Both the position numbers and the translations under genes were made by a program. A model generated the notes under the pieces. It was given only the letters and a program-made list of their open reading frames with translations. It searched no databases and was not told the origin of the DNA. A stretch of 64,000 nucleotides of DNA from UBA1479 sp963976055. GTDB taxonomy: Bacteria > Pseudomonadota > Alphaproteobacteria > Rhodospirillales > Casp-alpha2. Of the stretch, positions 60,338 through 64,000 are shown piece by piece; within the stretch, counting starts at the first letter, position 1; each line of letters opens with the position of its first letter. The stretch covers positions 318,217 to 382,216 of the forward strand of contig CAXBJB010000004.1 of the NCBI GenBank assembly GCA_963976055.1, in the 5' to 3' direction.

Positions 60338-61234
60338 ATGACCCAGACCGCAACCGATCCGATCGCATTGAAAGCGCTGTTGCAGTGGTATCTGGAGGCC
60401 GGCGTCGACGAAGCCATCGCCGACGCGCCCCAGGACCGCTTTGCCGAGCAGGCCCGGATGCTGGCCGCCAGGGCTTCGGCCCCAACGGCCGCCCGGCCGG
60501 GGTTGAGCGACGGGCCGATGCCGCCGTCGCCGGCGCGGGGTGCGGCACCCCAGGGGCGCGGGCCGCTCACGAAGCCGGCGGCCCCGGCCCAGGTTTCCGA
60601 TCAGGCGGCGGTCAAGGACGCGGTCGCCCAGGCGGCCAAGGCCGAGACGCTGGACGACTTGCGCGCCGCCCTGGAAGGCTTCGACGGCTGCGCGCTCAAG
60701 ACCACGGCGTCCAACCTGTGTTTCTTCGACGGCAACCCCAAGGCTCGGGTGCTGCTGGTCGGCGAGGCGCCGGGGGCCGAGGAAGACCGCCAGGGCCTGC
60801 CCTTCGTGGGGCCGTCGGGCAAGCTGCTGGACGCCATGCTGGCGTCCATCGGCCTCGACCGTCACGGTGAGGGTGAGGCCGCCGTGCTGATTTCCAACAC
60901 CGTGTTCTGGCGGCCGCCCGGCAACCGCACGCCGACGCCGTCGGAAGCGGCGATCTGCCTGCCCTTCGTCGAACGCCTGATCGAGATCGTCGGTCCGCGC
61001 GTGGTGGTCTGCGTCGGCGGGCCCTCGGCCAAGACGCTGCTGGCCCAGATCCAGGGCATCACCCGGCTGCGCGGCAAGTGGTTCGACTATGCCACGCCCA
61101 GGATGATGGGGCCGGTTCCGGCCATGGCGCTGTACCATCCGGCCTATCTGCTGCGCTCGCCGGCCATGAAGCGCGATGCCTGGCGCGATCTGTTGATGCT
61201 GAAGAAAAAAATCACTGGCCTTGCCGGGGGTTGA
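60338..61234 (+). CDS. Uracil-DNA glycosylase, family 4-like, without complete Fe-S cysteines
   Basis: 298 residues. The C-terminal 190 form the glycosylase: VLLVGEAPGAEEDRQGLPFVG (motif 1), NTVFWRPPGNRTPTPSE, and MALYHPAYLLR (motif 3 with catalytic-site His). Family 4 enzymes bind 4Fe-4S through four cysteines; here only single cysteines occur where CxxC is expected (GCALKTT), and the cysteine of the usual VKCRPP motif is Trp191, so a cluster is improbable. The first 100 residues are a low-complexity, alanine- and proline-rich extension. It removes uracil from deaminated DNA by inference. Confidence 0.85.
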   Translation: MTQTATDPIALKALLQWYLEAGVDEAIADAPQDRFAEQARMLAARASAPTAARPGLSDGPMPPSPARGAAPQGRGPLTKPAAPAQVSDQAAVKDAVAQAAKAETLDDLRAALEGFDGCALKTTASNLCFFDGNPKARVLLVGEAPGAEEDRQGLPFVGPSGKLLDAMLASIGLDRHGEGEAAVLISNTVFWRPPGNRTPTPSEAAICLPFVERLIEIVGPRVVVCVGGPSAKTLLAQIQGITRLRGKWFDYATPRMMGPVPAMALYHPAYLLRSPAMKRDAWRDLLMLKKKITGLAGG

Positions 61235-61462
61235 GCCAAGGCGGGCCGGGAGACTCACGTTAACCATAATTTCAAGATATGCGGTCATGCTTTCATGGCC
61301 CCACAAAATGTGGGACAATGCCGATTGTCACGGGGCGGCGCCAAGGCCTGAACTTGGCTGCCGGCGGGGACGTTACGCGGGACGACGAGGCCGCGTAAGG
61401 CCGCCGGAAGGTTGAGGCGCCGGGGACAGGACGCTATAACGTCGCAGCTCATTGGGGAGCGA

Positions 61463-63409
61463 ATGCGAAACCGCCATCCACAGGCGGGCGGACAATTAAG
61501 GGGCTTCATGGCCGGGGTTAAATCTGTGGGCGCGTCCGTTCTGGCCGCTCTCGCCATCCAATTCATGGTCTGTTCGATGCCTGCCGTCGCCGGAAGCCTC
61601 GCTTCCATCGACGACGGTGACGCCGCGACCATGGCGCCTGTTCCGGCGACGCCCCAGGCGGCGGTTCCCCGGGTTCTTTCGGATGCCGACACGCAGCGTT
61701 ATCAGCGCATTTTCGAGGTTCAGGAAGACGGCGACTGGAAAGAGGCCGACCGCCTGATCGCCAAGCTGTCGGACAGGCTGCTGATGGGCCATGTCCTGGC
61801 CCAGCGCTATCTGCATCCGCGCAAGTACCGCTCCAACTACAAGGAATTGAAGGCCTGGATGGCGGAATACGCCGACCATCCCCAGGCCGGGCGCATCTAT
61901 CAGCTGTCGCTGCGCCGCCGGCCGAAGAATTGGCGCCTGCCGGACAAGCCCGACGTCTTGCCGCGCCAGCCCACGTTCCTCGAGGAAGAGGCCGTGGCCG
62001 CCGCCGAGGCCGAACAGTCCGAACAGGACGACGAGGAAAAGGCGGCCAAGGTGCTGCCGACCAAGCGGCTGAGCCGCGCCGACGCGCGCCGCTCGCGGGC
62101 CCTGAAATACAGGATCACCAAGGCCCTGCGCCGCGGCCATACCCTGATCGCCAAGCGCCTGATCCAGTCGCCGGACGCCCGGCACCTGTTCTCCACCGCC
62201 GAGATGGATCAGGCCAAGGTGCAGTTGGGGACACGCTATTTCTTCGACCGGCGCACGGACTGGGCCGCCCAATGGCTGGACGGCGCCTTGCAGCGGTCGG
62301 GCAAGTATCTGCCCGACGGCCACTGGACCCTGGGTTTGATCGCCTGGCAGGCCGGCAACTACGCCAAGGCCACGACCCATTTCCGGGCCGCCGCCGACAT
62401 CGGCTTCGACGACGAATGGATGGACGGGGCCGCCAACTTCTGGGCCGCGCGGGGGCTTCTCGTCACCCGCAAGCCGGAACAGGTCACGCACTATCTTAAC
62501 GGCGCCGCCCGCCACGCGCGCACGTTCTACGGCCTGCTTGCCGCCCGCATCCTGGGTCAAGAGGTCGCCTATGAATGGTCGTCGCCGCCCGTCGTCGCCG
62601 ACGCCGTCGGGCGCATCGTCGACGCCCCGCGCGGCCGCCGGGCCATGGCCCTGGTGCAGGCTGGCCAGGACCTGGGGGCGGAACGCGAACTGCGCAATCT
62701 GGCCCGCATTTCCGACAAGAACCAGGCGCTTGCCATCCTGGCACTGGCCGATGCCGGCGGCATGGCCGGATTGGCCGTGCGCCTGTCCGACCGCCTGTTC
62801 CCGGACGGCGGCGGGTTCGATGGCGCCGCCTATCCCGTGCCCGCGTGGCTGCCGTCGGGCGGCTTCACGGTCGACCGGGCGCTGGTCTATGCGGTCATCC
62901 GCCAGGAAAGCAAGTTCAACCCCAAGGCTAAAAGCTGGGCCGGGGCGCGCGGCCTGATGCAACTGATGCCGCGCACGGCCAGCTTCGTGGCGCAGGATTC
63001 GTCCCTGCACCGCCACCGCCTGCCCAAGCTCTATGATCCGGATCTCAACCTGCGGCTCGGCCAGAAGTACATCGACATGCTGCTTGCCGAACCGCATATC
63101 CAGGGCGATCTGCTGCTGCTGGCGGCGGCCTGGAACGGCGGGCCCGGCAACCTGAACAAATGGCGGCGGCGCATCGAATACACGAATGATCCGCTGCTGT
63201 TCATCGAAACCATCCCGGCCTTTGAAACCCGCCACTTCGTCGAACGGGTGCTGGCCAACCTGTGGATCTACCGTGACCGCCTGGGCCAGGACAAACCGTC
63301 CCTCGACGCCCTTGCCGCCGGCCAGTGGCCGGTCTACAAAGCCCTAGGCCACGGCAAGCTGGAGGTCGCGAATTTCGATGAGCCAAGAGACGGAATTTCT
63401 GCCCGTTAA
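61463..63409 (+). CDS. Soluble lytic murein transglycosylase (Slt70-like)
   Basis: 648 residues from the ATG at 61463 (GGGGAG upstream); an ATG at 61508 is the alternative. A signal-like helix (SVGASVLAALAIQFMV) is followed by about 400 residues of alpha-superhelix and a C-terminal SLT domain: AVIRQESKFNPKAKSWAGAR with catalytic Glu, GLMQLMPRTA, and AAWNGGPGNLNKW. It cleaves peptidoglycan with formation of anhydromuropeptides in the periplasm. A basic, glutamate-rich insert (EEEAVAAAEAEQSEQDDEE) lies near residue 175. Its end overlaps moaB by 32 nt. Confidence 0.92.
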   Translation: MRNRHPQAGGQLRGFMAGVKSVGASVLAALAIQFMVCSMPAVAGSLASIDDGDAATMAPVPATPQAAVPRVLSDADTQRYQRIFEVQEDGDWKEADRLIAKLSDRLLMGHVLAQRYLHPRKYRSNYKELKAWMAEYADHPQAGRIYQLSLRRRPKNWRLPDKPDVLPRQPTFLEEEAVAAAEAEQSEQDDEEKAAKVLPTKRLSRADARRSRALKYRITKALRRGHTLIAKRLIQSPDARHLFSTAEMDQAKVQLGTRYFFDRRTDWAAQWLDGALQRSGKYLPDGHWTLGLIAWQAGNYAKATTHFRAAADIGFDDEWMDGAANFWAARGLLVTRKPEQVTHYLNGAARHARTFYGLLAARILGQEVAYEWSSPPVVADAVGRIVDAPRGRRAMALVQAGQDLGAERELRNLARISDKNQALAILALADAGGMAGLAVRLSDRLFPDGGGFDGAAYPVPAWLPSGGFTVDRALVYAVIRQESKFNPKAKSWAGARGLMQLMPRTASFVAQDSSLHRHRLPKLYDPDLNLRLGQKYIDMLLAEPHIQGDLLLLAAAWNGGPGNLNKWRRRIEYTNDPLLFIETIPAFETRHFVERVLANLWIYRDRLGQDKPSLDALAAGQWPVYKALGHGKLEVANFDEPRDGISAR

Positions 63410-63905
63410 CATTGCGGTCCTGACCGTATCGGACACGCGCACCCTGGCCGACGACCGTTCGGGCGACACCCTGGTCGATCGGCTGACCGCTGCCGGACAC
63501 AAGCTGGCCGCCCGCGCCATCGTCAAGGACGATGCCGCCGTGATCGCCGACCAGTTCCGCCAATGGATCAACGATCCCGCCGTCGACTGCATCATTTCGA
63601 CCGGCGGCACCGGGGTCACGGGCCGCGACGTCACGCCGGAAGCCCTCGAGGCCGTGGCCGAAAAGATCATCCCCGGCTTCGGCGAGATGTTCCGCTGGAT
63701 CAGCTTTCAGAAAATCAAGTCCTCGACCATCCAATCGCGCGCCTGCGCGGGCGTGGCGAACGGCACCTACATCTTCGTGCTGCCGGGTTCCACCGGGGCC
63801 TGCAAGGACGGTTGGGACGAAATCCTGGTCCACCAACTGGACATCCGCCACAAGCCCTGCAACTTCGTCGAACTGATGCCACGCCTGAAGGAGCATCTGG
63901 CGTAG
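63378..63905 (+). CDS. moaB: Molybdenum cofactor biosynthesis protein MoaB/MogA family
   Basis: 175 residues. VNIAVLTVSDTRTLADDRSGD, CIISTGGTGVTGRDVTPEAL and LPGSTGACKDGWDEIL are the family signatures for molybdopterin adenylylation. NapA in this window needs this cofactor. The start lies inside the transglycosylase gene (32-nt overlap), which implies coupled translation. The 95 nt after its stop up to the window end show no gene I can support. Confidence 0.93.
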   Translation: MSQETEFLPVNIAVLTVSDTRTLADDRSGDTLVDRLTAAGHKLAARAIVKDDAAVIADQFRQWINDPAVDCIISTGGTGVTGRDVTPEALEAVAEKIIPGFGEMFRWISFQKIKSSTIQSRACAGVANGTYIFVLPGSTGACKDGWDEILVHQLDIRHKPCNFVELMPRLKEHLA

Positions 63906-64000
63906 GCGGGATGCCGAAAACGCGGGCCCGGCCAGCAAAAAATCCATGGGGCTGTCCCAGATAATTACCTGAGATGACGTTTAACCCATTGTCTGAGCTG

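Noticed and set aside
61301..61315. CCCAC-AAAAT-GTGGG inverted repeat upstream of the transglycosylase gene
   Set aside because: Only five pairs and no second copy; probability of chance occurrence is high.
63940..64000. Possible insertion-sequence end (GGGGCTGTCCCAGATAATTA)
   Set aside because: The window ends within 50 nt; no second copy or transposase can be seen, so no claim is made.

Overview
The window is GC-rich DNA from an alphaproteobacterium. The best guess is Rhodospirillales or a relative. This rests on gene content: a PAS_5-type protein, a 2459-residue multi-PAS hybrid kinase, an E. coli-type SerA, ETF-ubiquinone oxidoreductase, a napEDABC operon, and many N-terminal or C-terminal families typical of that group. 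It is ordinary chromosome with several accessory modules. No prophage, CRISPR array or complete insertion sequence is visible.

Layout. 1-5 kb: the end of an RTX-type calcium-binding repeat protein, a PhyH-type dioxygenase, a class III CoA-transferase followed by an acyl-CoA-dehydrogenase-fold protein that carries the residues of 3-sulfinopropanoyl-CoA desulfinase, and msrB. 5-8.2 kb: a coupled GNAT/C39-peptidase fusion plus RimK-like ATP-grasp ligase, then a yeast-FCY1-like cytosine deaminase. 8.3-17.9 kb: two GSTs, a CBS protein, an ankyrin protein, a TauD-type dioxygenase, an ArsR/permease pair with a candidate operator, a cupin, two SDRs, and a Cu-Zn SOD next to a ligand-less SOD paralogue. 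18-22.2 kb: napEDABC, including a 51-residue NapE, behind a well-positioned FNR-type promoter. 22.3-24.4 kb: serA and an exported redoxin.

24.5-38.5 kb is a signalling island: a lone receiver domain, a coiled-coil protein, a degenerate EAL protein, the giant kinase, an exported sensor-like protein, a chemoreceptor, a NarL-type regulator and a STAS-like protein. A shared box resembling CATACTTAAGTATG lies upstream of three of its transcription units. 38.5-47.3 kb is metal/arsenic related: a Cys-rich PadR-type regulator with a Cys-tailed flavoprotein and MFS exporter, a SorC-type regulator, a small transposon-derived inverted-repeat element, and an apparent four-gene operon of CoA-transferase, metallo-hydrolase, GAPDH and ArsJ, whose last two genes make and export 1-arseno-3-phosphoglycerate.

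47.8-52.1 kb: tRNA-Gln(UUG), then a PepSY / response regulator / kinase operon facing a His-rich protein, cytochrome b, SHP-like cytochrome and diheme cytochrome across a 15-bp inverted-repeat operator. 52.1-63.9 kb is mostly housekeeping: ispE, a TPR protein, a cold-shock protein with a strong terminator, a TauE-type permease, sthA, ETF-QO, a uracil-DNA glycosylase lacking iron-sulfur cysteines, a lytic transglycosylase and moaB. MoaB (molybdenum cofactor) would support NapA.
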